DNA from: Polyodon spathula
Lineage: Eukaryota > Chordata > Actinopteri > Acipenseriformes > Polyodontidae
Direction of reading: 5' to 3'
Assembly: GCF_017654505.1 (NCBI RefSeq)
Contig: NC_054558.1
Location: 15,332,765-15,396,764, forward strand
Length of the DNA stretch: 64,000 nucleotides
The notes under the pieces were generated by a model. That model had not been told where the DNA came from, searched no databases, and saw nothing but the letters and a program-made list of their open reading frames with translations. A program made the position numbers and the translations under genes. Within the stretch, counting starts at the first letter, position 1. Each line of letters opens with the position of its first letter. Positions 1 through 10,542 of the stretch are shown here, piece after piece.

Positions 1-90
1 TTCCAGAAACAGTATTATCCATAGAATGACTTGATATCACACCATACCACTGTAGTCAGCAAGGACAACAGCTAGACACAGCAGTCACTG

Positions 91-2273
91 CAGTGAGGGT
101 GGTGTGATTGAGGTATGCAGTAAGGGTGATTCAGGTATGCAGTGAGGGTGGTGTGATTGAGGTACGCAGTGAGGGTGGTGTGATTCAGGCACGCAGTGAG
201 GGTGGTGTGATTCAGGTATGCAGTGAAGGTGGTGTGCTTCAGAGACATAGTCAGGGTGGTGTGATTCAGGCACGCAGTGAGGGTGGTGTGCTTCAGAGAC
301 ATAGTCAGGGTGGTGTGATTTAGGTACGCAGTGAGGGTGGTGTGATTCAGGTACGCAGTGAGGGTGGTGTGATTCAGGTACGCAGTGAGGGTGGTAGGAT
401 TGAGGTATGCAGTGAGGGTGGTGTGATTCAGGTATGCAGTGAGGGTGGTGTGATTCAGGCACGCAGTGAGGGTGGTGTGATTCAGGTACGCAGTGAGGGT
501 GGTGTGCTTCAGAGACATAGTCAGGGTGGTGTGATTCAGGTACGCAGTGAGGGTGGTGTGATTCAGGTATGCAGTGAGGGTGATGTGATTCAGATACGCA
601 GTGAAGGCGGTGTGATTCAGGTACGCAGTGAGGGTGATAGGATCGAGGCTTGCAGTGAGGGTGATGTGATTCAGGTACGCAGTGAGGGTGGTGTGGTTCA
701 GGTACACAGTGAGGGTGGTGTGATTCAGGTAAGTAGTGAGGGTGGTGTGATTCAGGCACGCAGTGAGGGTGGTGTGATTCAGGTACGCAGTGAGGGTGGT
801 AAGATTGAGGTATGCAGTGAGGGTGGTGTGATTCAGGTACACAGTGAGGGTGGTGTGATTCAGGTATGCAGTGAGGGTGGTGTGATTCAGGCACGCAGTG
901 AGGGTGGTGTGATTCAGGTACGCAGTGAGGGTGGTAAGATTGAGGTATGTAGTGAGGGTGGTGTGATTCAGGTACGCAGTGAGGGTGGTGTGATTCAGGT
1001 ACGCAGTGAGGGTGGTGGGATTGAGGTACGCAGTGAGGGTGGTGTGATTCAGGTATGCAGTGAGGGTGGTGTGATTCAGGTACGCAGTGAGGGTGGTGTG
1101 CTTCAGAGACATAGTCAGGGTGGTGTGATTTACGTACGCAGTGAGGGTGGTGTGATTCAGGTACGCAGTGAGGGTGGTAGGATTGAGGTACACAGTGAGG
1201 GTGGTGTGATTCAGGTATGCAGTGAGGGTGATGTGATTCAGGTACGCAGTGAAGGTGGTGTGATTCAGGCACGCAGTGAGGGTGGTGTGATTCAGGTATG
1301 CAGTGAGGGTGGTGTGATTCAGGTACGCAGTGAGGGTGGTGTGATTCAGGTACGCAGTGAGGGTGGTGTGATTCAGGTCCGCAGTGAGGGTGGTAGGATT
1401 GAGGTATGCAGTGAGGGTGGTGTGATTCAGGTATGCAGTGAGGGTGGTGTGATTCAGGTATGCAGTGAGGGTGGTGTGATTCAGGTATGCAGTGAGGGTG
1501 GTGTGATTCAGGTATGCAGTGAGGGTGGTGTGATTCAGGTACGCAGTGAGGGTGGTGTGATTCAGGTATGCAGTGAGGGTGGTGTGATTCAGGTATGCAG
1601 TGAGGGTGGTGTGATTCAGGTACGCAGTGAGGGTGGCGTGATTCAGGTATGCAGTGAGGGTGGTAGGATTGAGGTATGCAGTGAGGGTGGTGTGATTCAG
1701 GTACGCAGTGAGGGTGGTGTGATTCAGGTATGCAGTGAGGGTGGTGTGCTTCAGAGACATAGTGAGGGTGGTGTGATTCAGGTACGCAGTGAGGGTGGTG
1801 TGATTCAGGTATGCAGTGAGGGTGGTGTGATTCAGGTACGCAGTGAGGGTGGTGTGATTCAGGTATGCAGTGAGGGTGGTGTGATTCAGGTACGCAGTGA
1901 GGGTGGTGTGATTCAGGTACGCAGTGAGGGTGGTGTGATTCAGGTACGCAGTGAGGGTGGTAGGATTGAGGTATGCAGTGAGGGTGGTGTGATTCAGGTA
2001 TGCAGTGAGGGTAGTGTGATTCAGGTACGCAGTGAAGGTGGTGTGATTCAGGTACGCAGTGAGGGTGATGCGATTCAGGTACGCAGTGAGGGTGGTGTGA
2101 TTCAGGTACGCAGTGAAGGTAGTAGGATTGAGGTATGCAGTGATGGTAGTGTGATTCAGGTATGCAGTGAGGGTGGTGTGATTCAGGTACGCAGTGAAGG
2201 TAGTAGGATTGAGGTATGCAGTGAGGGTGATGTGATTCAGCTATGCAGTGAGGGTGGTGTGATTCAGGTATGC
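91..2273. repeat. 27-bp minisatellite, about 81 copies, in a TTC28 intron
   Basis: A nearly uninterrupted tandem array with a 27-bp unit (consensus CAGTGAGGGTGGTGTGATTC plus AGGTAYG). Variant units recur: one with CTTCAGAGACATAGTCAGGG (near 233, 290, 508, 1099, 1748), one with GGATTGAGG, and ATG/ACG alternatives. Because 27 is a multiple of three and the unit lacks stops in several frames, long open frames appear on both strands (nine-residue periodic peptides such as VIQVRSEGG on + and HPHCVPESH or TTLTAYLNH on -). These are most simply by-products of the repeat. The array stops 45 bp before the acceptor of the first TTC28 exon in the window. Each unit holds donor-like CAG/GTAYGC and CA/GTGAGG steps. 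Confidence 0.95.
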
Positions 2274-2318
2274 TGGGGTCTGTTCCTCACTCTGTCTCCT
2301 GGCTTGTATCTTCACTAG

Positions 2319-2459
2319 GCCCTGCTCCAGCAGTGAGACAGAGAGTGAGGCGGGAGACCTGCTGGACCAGCAGTTTGAGGAGCTTCACAACAAGCTGAAC
2401 TCTGTGACCGATCCCACCGGCTTCCTCAGAATGGTCAGCAGGAACAACCTTTTCAACAG
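2319..2459 (+). CDS. ttc28: TTC28 coding exon A (before the CHAT domain)
   Basis: An internal coding exon of TTC28 (TPR repeat protein 28, a large scaffold protein linked to the midbody and cytokinesis in mammals). Acceptor ...TTCACTAG ends at 2318; donor AG/GTACAC begins at 2460. After one carried base the frame reads PCSSSETESEAGDLLDQQFE, then ELHNKLNSVTDP and RMVSRNNLFN, which I recognise from vertebrate TTC28. The exon ends in phase 2 and joins the next exon to complete an Arg codon (AG/G). A second acceptor 12 bp further in (CTCCAG, ending 2330) keeps the same phase, so the 5' edge could be 2331. The polypyrimidine stretch lies between the minisatellite end and the exon. Confidence 0.9.
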
Positions 2460-2567
2460 GTACACAGGAACGTGAGAGTGGGACCATCCAGCCACTGCTA
2501 CTGTGGGATTAGGCAACCAGCAGAGTGGATTCAATTGGGCTTTCAATTAAACTCGGCTTAGCGTGCA

Positions 2568-2925
2568 GAATTCCATAAATCGTACATGTCATGCACTTCC
2601 ATTCACTTTATAGGTCTCCCGTGTATAGTTTGGAAAGAACAGCATGTTATAGCATTTGTTTTTATTTTAAAGCATGGCATCTGGTGCTACACTAGGTTAA
2701 ATAAATGTCTCAGTTTGATTGCTTTGCTTTAATTCCTTGGTCATTAACTCTAGCAGTGTATTCGAGGTCAAAGCTGAAAAGCAGGTCTGTCATTAGGGGA
2801 AGCAGCTAGTTGTTTACTGCCAGGAAAGAAGGACTGGAGAAACGTGAAATGACCCAGGAAGTGCTGGACTGCATGGCTTGCAAACAAAGATATTTAACCT
2901 AGAGTACTGTCAGATTCCATTAAGT
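2568..2925. mobile_element. Foldback MITE family, copy a
   Basis: The first of six related copies in the window. Shared landmarks are a left arm with ATTCCATAAATC, CATTCACTTTATAGGTCTC, TTATAGCA and CATGGCATCTGGT; a centre with GGGGAAGCAGCTAGTTG; and a right arm with GAAATGACCCAGGAAGTGC. In the fuller copies the right arm is the inverted complement of the left, so the whole is a long imperfect palindrome without coding capacity. Superfamily unknown. Edges are approximate. Confidence 0.65.
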
Positions 2926-3754
2926 TAGTATGAGCAATTTAAGTTGTTATGAACATCCTTTGGCTTGTTCCTGAGGGATTCCTGGTTAAGAGGAATGAAT
3001 GGTGTATTCTTTTGTGATAACACTGGAGCGAAGTTATAAATTTAAACACTCAACGTAAAACTAGAAGTTGGCAAATGGCCTTTATCAGGGTTACGAGTTC
3101 AGAGGTGGTATTTTGGATACAATTGGCACTCTTTATTTAAATCTCAATGAACATGCACACTAATAGTAAACAGATTCAGATCCAAGACTTGCTTATTATT
3201 TGATTGCTGAAACTTTATGACAGACAGAGGAACCATGCATCAGCAGTCAGTCAGGCGACATCAGTAATATAGCCAGCAAAAAACAGAGGTAGCAAAGCAT
3301 GCACTGAGCACCGTTGTGATTGTCTATCAGCAGCTAATAGAATATTAAATCTAGGTACCAAACTCACTGGGATGATACAAGTTTAGATGTTATCCTCATC
3401 CTTCCATATTACAGCTGGCAGTCACCTGCTTTTTAGAGTAATGACAATAGGAAATGGTGGCACTTGAGGCTGGAGTCTATCAGTAACTGTGTCAGGTAAG
3501 GTCAAGTCTCTCTCAAAGTGGATCGCCTTGTCTCCCATTGTTACATGGGTGGCTGTGTCTAGTCACTCCAGTGGTGAATGCACCTGGTAGACAAGCACAA
3601 TCAAAACAGAGTGAAGGCATCATGAATACTAATAGTCTCTTTTACAATGCGCTCTGAGGGAGTCATGTCACATGCAGGAGCAGTTTTACAAAGGTTTGCA
3701 AGTCCTTTCGAGATACAGAATCCTTCAAGTTTAAAATCATTAACTGATTAAAGT

Positions 3755-4145
3755 AGCTAACAAAATGATTCCATAAATCTTACCCATTTTGCACTACCAT
3801 TAGCTACGTAGGAGTCTGTTACTGCTTGACTGCCTTGTTCGTTTTAACCTCAGCAGTGTCTTCTGAGTCAACTACTGACTGAAAGCACGTCAGTTAATAT
3901 GGGAACAGCTATTGACATGAATAAGCCATTGAAGGGGTGGGAACAATTTCAACCTCCAGGTGAAATGACCCAGGAAGTGCAAGACAGTATAAATGTATGG
4001 CTTGCAAGCAGAGATTGGATAACAGTAGCAGATATCATGATTTTAAATAAAGATGTATGTTTGTTAAAACATGTGTTTCTTTCAAAACTGCTCATTTGAG
4101 ACCTATAAAATGAATGGATGTTCATGGCAGAGAAAATGTAAGGAA
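3755..4145. mobile_element. Foldback MITE family, copy b
   Basis: Starts near CTAACAAAATGATTCCATAA and ends near TTTGAGACCTATAAAATG (4088-4106). The latter is the inverted complement of the CATTCACTTTATAGGTCTC landmark in copy a, which shows the foldback layout. The core GAAATGACCCAGGAAGTGC lies at 3961-3979, preceded by the centre ACTGAAAGCACGTCAGTTAA. No coding potential beyond chance open frames. Confidence 0.65.
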
Positions 4146-6204
4146 CTATAAAGCTAGAATGACTTTGAGACCAGGAAGGAGGTAACATTAGTTTATTTAA
4201 GTAATTTAAGGTATACCTACAGTAGGTTAAGATTTTTGTCCTGAAATTTAAAAGTGTTTCTGTAGTTCTTTGGTAATGTACAAAAAAGGGTTAAAGTTAT
4301 TTTCAATTGAATTTAGGTGTCATTTAGAAGAGTACAGTCATTTACAGAATTCCTTCTAGCATTTTATTTGCATGAAACCAATTTGTGCATATTGAAGCAA
4401 TATATTCTCTTTCTTCTTTTTATCCTGTTCTTTTTACAGTTTACCCAATTATGATGAGACTTGGTTAGGACATTCTTTATTGTGATGAGAAACATTCTGA
4501 TACCCATGTGATTGGGGGCCATGTAATTATCTCTTATATATCTTTTAAGGTTTAAGTTTTTGGAGAGTGATATCTTACCTCAACCACAAGGTAGACAATC
4601 GATTGTGGATGCGTTATTACAGTAGATGGAGTTGGACACACACTTAGTACACTGCTGTTGTTAATTTGTTTATACAGCAGTGTCAGAATCTTAAAGCGTA
4701 ACTATGCAATCTGAAAGTATTTCAGAGCTGCTGCTTAATATCAGAAAGTCTCTACCTGTGAACTAGATTGTGTATTGCTTGCGTGATTAATCTGAATGCT
4801 AAGCTACACTCATTTCACCTTCTGTTCCATATTTTTGAACCCAGGGTTTTGGGGTAAAGAGAGGCCAGTGAATTAAGTCAAGAGGGCTTTCTAAATGAAC
4901 GCTGGTAAATGTCCCATTACCTGTTGCAAACCTAAGGAAAGGATCATTTGTAAACAGCTACATTTGCTTGATCATGTTTAAACGGACAGTTTGAGCCTCA
5001 TTGAGAAACAGCTCTGTTGCTATTGATCCTGCTCTGATTTCTCATTACCTCTGTGCAGAGTCTCCAGTACTGATGAGTACACTAGAGATGAATAGTTCTC
5101 ATCTGCAGCTTTCATTAAGGAAACACGTCCGTGTGTCATTAGGGGGATTTATAAACAGTACCGCTAGAAGAAACAATACTACCGAACATCTATTTTTGGT
5201 TGTGTTTCAAGTTGGCTAGTAAGACAGTCATGGTGGACAGGTACAGCCTTGATGAGTTTGTGGATTGATGTATGCAATACAAAAAGCTTGTAGTGTAGCG
5301 TACACCTTCTATGGTAGATATCTAGTCAGACCAAAGCCCGTGGAGAGCCAGGTCTGTTCAGAATATCGTGTGCTAGGCTGCCTACCTGTCAGACGGTCTT
5401 TCATGCTTACATTTTTATATATATCTAGAGAACTGCTTGTCTAAATGTGATGAAACTTGTAACATCCTTAAGCACAATCCATTGAGAGTATCAGAATCAG
5501 TCTGTCTGAATGTCAAACCATTTACAGCCACGAGTGAGATGAATGCCACTCACGTGTTTATTTGATATGTAGTGTCTCAAAATGGCATACATTCTTCAAG
5601 TAATGTCTTTGTATTACCCACAGTTTAGAATAGAGACAGACCCACCAACATTTCCCTATAAACTGCTATAGCATTCCCATGGTTTGGTGAAAAGTTAATT
5701 CAGCTAGTAATTGAGTTTATGTGCTTATTAAAATGTTTTTTTAATAAGCCCATATTTCCTTAATACCATTCGTCAAGGCACTTTCACAGGTATACCTGGG
5801 AGTAGCCTGCTACCTTAGTTTTGTAATGAAAATAAAATGATTAAAACTCCGGACATATGCTCAGGAGGAAATTAAAATAGGAAACAAAGCATAATTTACA
5901 TTGGTAATGCAGGGAATGGGAACATTTAAGAGATATTGGTTCTGCATGGCTTATGATGGCAATTCTGCCTTTCTATAATGTCTGCCCCTAGGCAGAGGAT
6001 TTGTCTGTTCGATGATGCCTGTTAATGTTCTCCTTTCAGTGCTTCACAGGCATTAAAGGGAGCTTGTACAGTTTATACTCTCTGTAGAAGGTCTGTGTTC
6101 ACTCATAACTATTTATAACCAATTCTAATGCGGTTTGGGCACCCTACACACAGTGTGTTAACTTAATATAGATTAATATTAATATAGATTTTTTTTTTAA
6201 ACGC

Positions 6205-6560
6205 ACCAGGAATTGTGGTGTGCTTGCATCCCAGAGCGACTCACCTGGTAAAGACTCGGCGGTGTGGTGTGCGGGGTAAGTCATACAGCGGGAGAGCTTG
6301 GGTTCCTGTCTGGCTGTATGAAGTTGCCAGTCTTTGCTTTGGATTCCAGAGGGAGTGTTGTATTGACTGTGGGACTGCTGTCTGTTAGGGAGGCAAAACC
6401 GCCAGATTCTGTTTCTCCATCTCACTGCAGCAGGCCCTACTGGCCAGGCTCCCGGTAAACTCAAAGCAGACACCTGCAGAGCTGGCCTTTGTCCTCCAAA
6501 GTCTGATAGCCTGGGGACGTCATCTATAGAGCTCCTGGGAGTAAAGAGGCAATTGAGTTG
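6205..6560 (+). mobile_element. tRNA-derived SINE, family 2
   Basis: Related to the elements at 43530-43745 (same strand) and 52045-52375 (opposite strand). It shares GAAGTTGCCAGTCTTTGCTT-like sequence with the 43.6-kb copy, and the GGGAGGCAAAACCGCCAGAT, TGGCCAGGC and AAACTCAAAGCAGACACCTG blocks with the 52-kb copy. The 5' part resembles a decayed tRNA promoter (CACCTGGTAAAGACTCGG, then GGGTTCCTGTCTGG). The short open frames here are not real genes. Confidence 0.6.
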
Positions 6561-8640
6561 GTGGTGGGATCGGGGGATGTCCACTGACCTGTTGTAGGAA
6601 TTGATGTGATCGGGTAATATGGACATTCTATGGGGGTAAAATAATTGGGCAGACTAAATTTATAACAAAAAAAATGCAATTCAGAAATGACTGTAGTGTA
6701 TATCCATCGCACAGCTATTGGGATTTTCATACTCACATGATTTATAATCAATATCAGTGCTGAACACCTCAGTACCATTTTCACAATACAGAAAAAGTCA
6801 TTGTAAGAAGAAATTAAATTGGCTTTCTAGTAACCTTTGAACACATTCAGATGTACAAGACTGTCTTGATAAGATCAGGGCAGCTGGCTACGCTTACAAG
6901 GTCCTGACCAAAGGGCCTCCCTTTAGGATGTACCAAATATGACCTTGTATTGTCCTCTGTGGGGCATTGAATCAGTAGAATAGAGAAGGAGCCACTTCTC
7001 TTTTGAAAACCTGGAGCTCATTGTGCCGCCTACGTGTTTACTTGCCTGAATTTATTGTTCAGCTAAAACAAACTAAATCTTAAAAACACCTTGTTCTTTC
7101 TTGCCTTTTCTTCCTCCCTTTTTTCAACAGAGAGCCATAATTTCCTCTCATTCTGTGTCTGTTAAGCTGACTAACGTCTGTTTGCTTTCCCATGGAGGCC
7201 TCTTATCCGAGCCAAGTCCCGGGACTGGGTTAGCTGGAACAGAGCCAGTTGTCGTGGACTGCCGGTGACTGGTGTTGTTGCTGCTCAGATATATGATGGT
7301 GTGAAACATGTCAATGATCCCTTTTCACACATTATTTTCTTCACTGTCAGAGGGTAGAAGGAGGGTTTTGGGGATTTCACTGGCTCAGGCAAACTGGGCC
7401 CAACTATAGACAAAGCATAGAGCAGAGGAAGTAGTGGTTAGAACCCAAAGCAAAGGACTGTTGTTTGAAAGCTGTCTCATGCAGAATAGGAAAACTGTTA
7501 ACACATTTTTAAAATGTCACTTATTCATTTTTAATCTGTATCTAAGGTTGCCAAAGTTCCTATATTATGAGCTTTCCTTACTAATTGAATGCAGGACACC
7601 ACTTATTCCATATTTCCCTCCATGCATCTGTCGTGTGCAAAACAGTGCACACCAGTTTTTAATTAGTTTACATTTAAAGAAAACCAGACAAGGCAAGACA
7701 AGGCAAAGCAGAATTATTGATGCACTACACCATGTACACATGGGAATCATTTTGTATCTGTTCACCCAGAAGTGCCCAATGTGTTAACTTTTACTCAACA
7801 ACAAATACCCATAATGATTATAGATGGGTGCTACTTTTTGATATGTAGACTGCTGAATTATATGCTGCCGTCAAAGGCAATAACCAGTAATATTAAAGGG
7901 TACATCAGCACACCATGAAAGATGAAACATAAACTATCCCACCTTGCTGTTCCAAATGTATTTAGTCATTGTATAATAATCTGTATGCGCCCAAACATCT
8001 GCATAATGCCGCACTGCTATGTTCAAAATCACTGTTCTCAAGCATCTCTTCTGAGCCAAAAAACATGACTTCCACATGTACCCTCACATGTGCTCTGAAA
8101 CATACCGGCACATGCTCATTGAAGTGTTGTATAAACTATGTTACCTCCGTGTGGAAACACACTAGTCTGCGTGACAAACATGGTCCGTCTAATTTTCCAT
8201 AAGGAAGGAACTTGTACCTGCTTTCGTTTTGTGTAGTAGACATCTTTCATACTGTACATCGTATGTTGTATTTTGATCTATTATTATGATTAATATTGCA
8301 TTCAATTAAAAAAAAAAACAAAAAAAAAACCCGTCTGTGCTGTGCAAGTGCTTGCAGGGAAAAGAAACCCAAGACAGAGTTGTTCTCATTTTCAACAAAT
8401 TAAGGGACCTACCCAGAATTGCAGAACTGTGTTATTTCAATATACATGCCCAAAGTCTGAGATCTAGCTCCAACTGATTACTCAGATTAAGAAAAGACAG
8501 TCCTATTTTAAAAAGCATGTATCTTTACTTTTTCTTACTGTCCCTTATCTTACTATGATGTTTGATAAGCTAAGACTGAGTTTGGGAGCTCCTCTTCAGT
8601 TTTACTTGCCTGCCGTAGACATCCAGTTGTAGTTCTAGGG

Positions 8641-9660
8641 TTACACACCCCAATGGAAATTTAGAATTTCAGGAAATTTCTCAAAAACAAATAATTACAG
8701 GACAAACCTTTTATAGCAAAAGTTTTGTTTTTGTGGATGAGGAAAAAAAAATTACAAGAAATAGATGTCTACAATTAATTATTTCAGTCATTTTTTTTCG
8801 CAAAACTTCAAAAATGCTAATTCAAAAATATTCATACCCTGATAAGGAAAATGAAATTAATAGCTAGCTGAGGCACCTTTAGCAATAATAATCTCTTTTA
8901 AACAATTAGGATATTTGTCAGTGAGCTTTTGACATGATTCTTTAGTTATTTTGGACATTCTTCAACACAAAATTGTTCCAGTTCATTCAAATTCGAGGAC
9001 TTCTCTTGAGCACAGCCTTCTTCAACTCATACCAAAGATTCTCAATTGGATTTTGATTGAGACGTTGACCAGACCATTCCAGAATCTTGATTTTACTCAT
9101 CTTTAACCATTCTGAAGTAGATTTTGGTTTGTGCTTTCGATCGTTGTTGTGTTGGAACATCCAGTTGTGCTTTAAACCAACTCATATCTATAATTCAAAT
9201 GCCATTTTGTAAACTTTAAGCGATTGTCCTTGTGACGTTTTCTAAGAGCGGCTTTTTCCTTGGCCTGCGATCATTGAAACCTTCACCATGCAATACTCGA
9301 CCTATGGTTGAAATGGAAACCCCAGTCCCACATTGCAGCCAGTTCACTTTGAATATCTTTGGCAGTCAATCTTGGATTGTTATTAACCTTCCTCAAAATT
9401 CTCCTATTTGCGCTTGGTGGAAGAACCTTCTTTCAGACCAATGGAGCGTTGTGATAGTACCATGAGTATTGTACTTCTTGATAATAGAAACAATAGTTGA
9501 AATTGGCATACTCAAATGCTTGGAAATCTTCTTGTATCCGTCTCCACCTTCATAACAATAAACAATTGTCTGCCCTGTCTTCCGATAGCTCTTTACTTTT
9601 TCCCATATTGACTTGTTGGTAATCATCCTATGTCTAACCCTTTTTAAGAATGTTCAAATA
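8641..9660 (-). pseudogene. Decayed Tc1-like transposase element
   Basis: Read on the minus strand, 9626-9393 encodes the N-terminal DNA-binding part of a Tc1 transposase: a helix-turn-helix of the form GGDGYKKISKHLSMPISTIV, then SIIKKYNTHGT and a degenerate GRPRK-like box. Further along, about 9085-8985 reads [20 protein letters not shown], the C-terminal block of the DDE domain. The region between is full of frameshifts and stops, and the inverted termini are not clear. An inactive cut-and-paste transposon in the TTC28 intron. Confidence 0.75.
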
Positions 9661-9770
9661 CAATCCAGCATTTTATGTTTGGGACTTTAAAAGAATTATG
9701 GGTCGTAAAAGAATTGAAAAGATCTTCCAAGACGTATATAGTATAACTTTATAGATTATGATCATTATTA

Positions 9771-9800
<30 letters not shown>
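9771..9800. repeat. (AAT)n microsatellite
   Basis: About ten AAT units directly at the start of the dispersed repeat that follows. Simple trinucleotide repeat. Confidence 0.85.
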
Positions 9801-9802
<2 letters not shown>

Positions 9803-10205
9803 CTTTAATTTATTATAGTGCCTTTCAGACATAGGTGTCTCAAGGTGCTGTACAAAACAAAACAGTCAAACACAAATCCACATTACAAAACACAATTAAT
9901 CAGTTAAAAAATTATATAGGTAAATAAATTAATAAAATACAATACAATAGGTAAATATAGAGATAAAATCGATCACCATAAAAGTACAGTATATTATAAT
10001 AAACTTAAGGACTGGAGTAATATGTTCTTTCTGCCTGGTACCAGTAAGACCCCTTGCTGCTGCATTTTGCCCCATCTGCAAATGAAGTAAAGAGCAAACA
10101 GGAAAATTAACAAAAAGAGCATTGCAGTAATCCAAACGAGACGTAACAAATGCATGAACGAAATCTCAGCATCCCTAGTAATTTTACATAATAAAGCCAT
10201 GTCTT
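9801..10205. mobile_element. Dispersed repeat, probable retroelement fragment
   Basis: Contains TTTATTATAGTGCCTTTCAG, CAAGGTGCTGTACAAAACAA, then GGACTGGAGTAATATGTTC, TGCTGCTGCATTTTG, TTGCAGTAATCCAAACGAGA and AACAAATGCATGAACG. This order is typical of a common fish interspersed repeat, and the fragment at 36130-36420 appears to be the middle portion of the same family. Assigned by pattern memory, not search. No intact gene. Confidence 0.5.
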
Positions 10206-10507
10206 GAAAGCTTTTGACTACAACTGTATGTAATGTACGCTAGATCAGCCAAAGTGTCTTTATATCAATCATTTTACTGTTGCCCCTCACAACCAGCCTT
10301 ACATAGTGTAAATATGGTAAAGCAGAGGTAAGCTCTGTAAAAAGGTAAAGCATATTAAAAAAGCATAGCAAACCCAAATAAACTGTGGCAAATATATAGT
10401 ATAACCAGGGGGGAGCACAGGAAAATGACTGGGCAGATTTACCAGGGTCAACTGTTATTAGCAGAAAATACACTTATAATATATCAAAGAAACTTGAAGG
10501 AAACTTG

Positions 10508-10542
10508 AGCCAAAGCGTCAGATCACTCAAGACGCTTTGGCT
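10508..10542. repeat. Perfect 12-bp inverted repeat (hairpin)
   Basis: AGCCAAAGCGTC (10508-10519), an 11-nt spacer and GACGCTTTGGCT (10531-10542) form a perfect stem. A related motif, AGCCAAAGTGTCTTTATAT, occurs near 10236, and a near match GCCCAAGTGTCTTTATAT near 49022. Possibly a remnant of a palindromic transposon end. Confidence 0.7.

Noticed and set aside
91..2273. CRISPR-like array
   Set aside because: The units are directly contiguous with no unique spacers, and the context is a vertebrate intron.
72..2318. Very long open frames on both strands over the 27-bp array, as a possible repeat-protein gene
   Set aside because: They follow from a stop-free unit whose length is a multiple of three. 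Several frames are open at once, there is no non-repetitive coding flank, and the array lies in a TTC28 intron.
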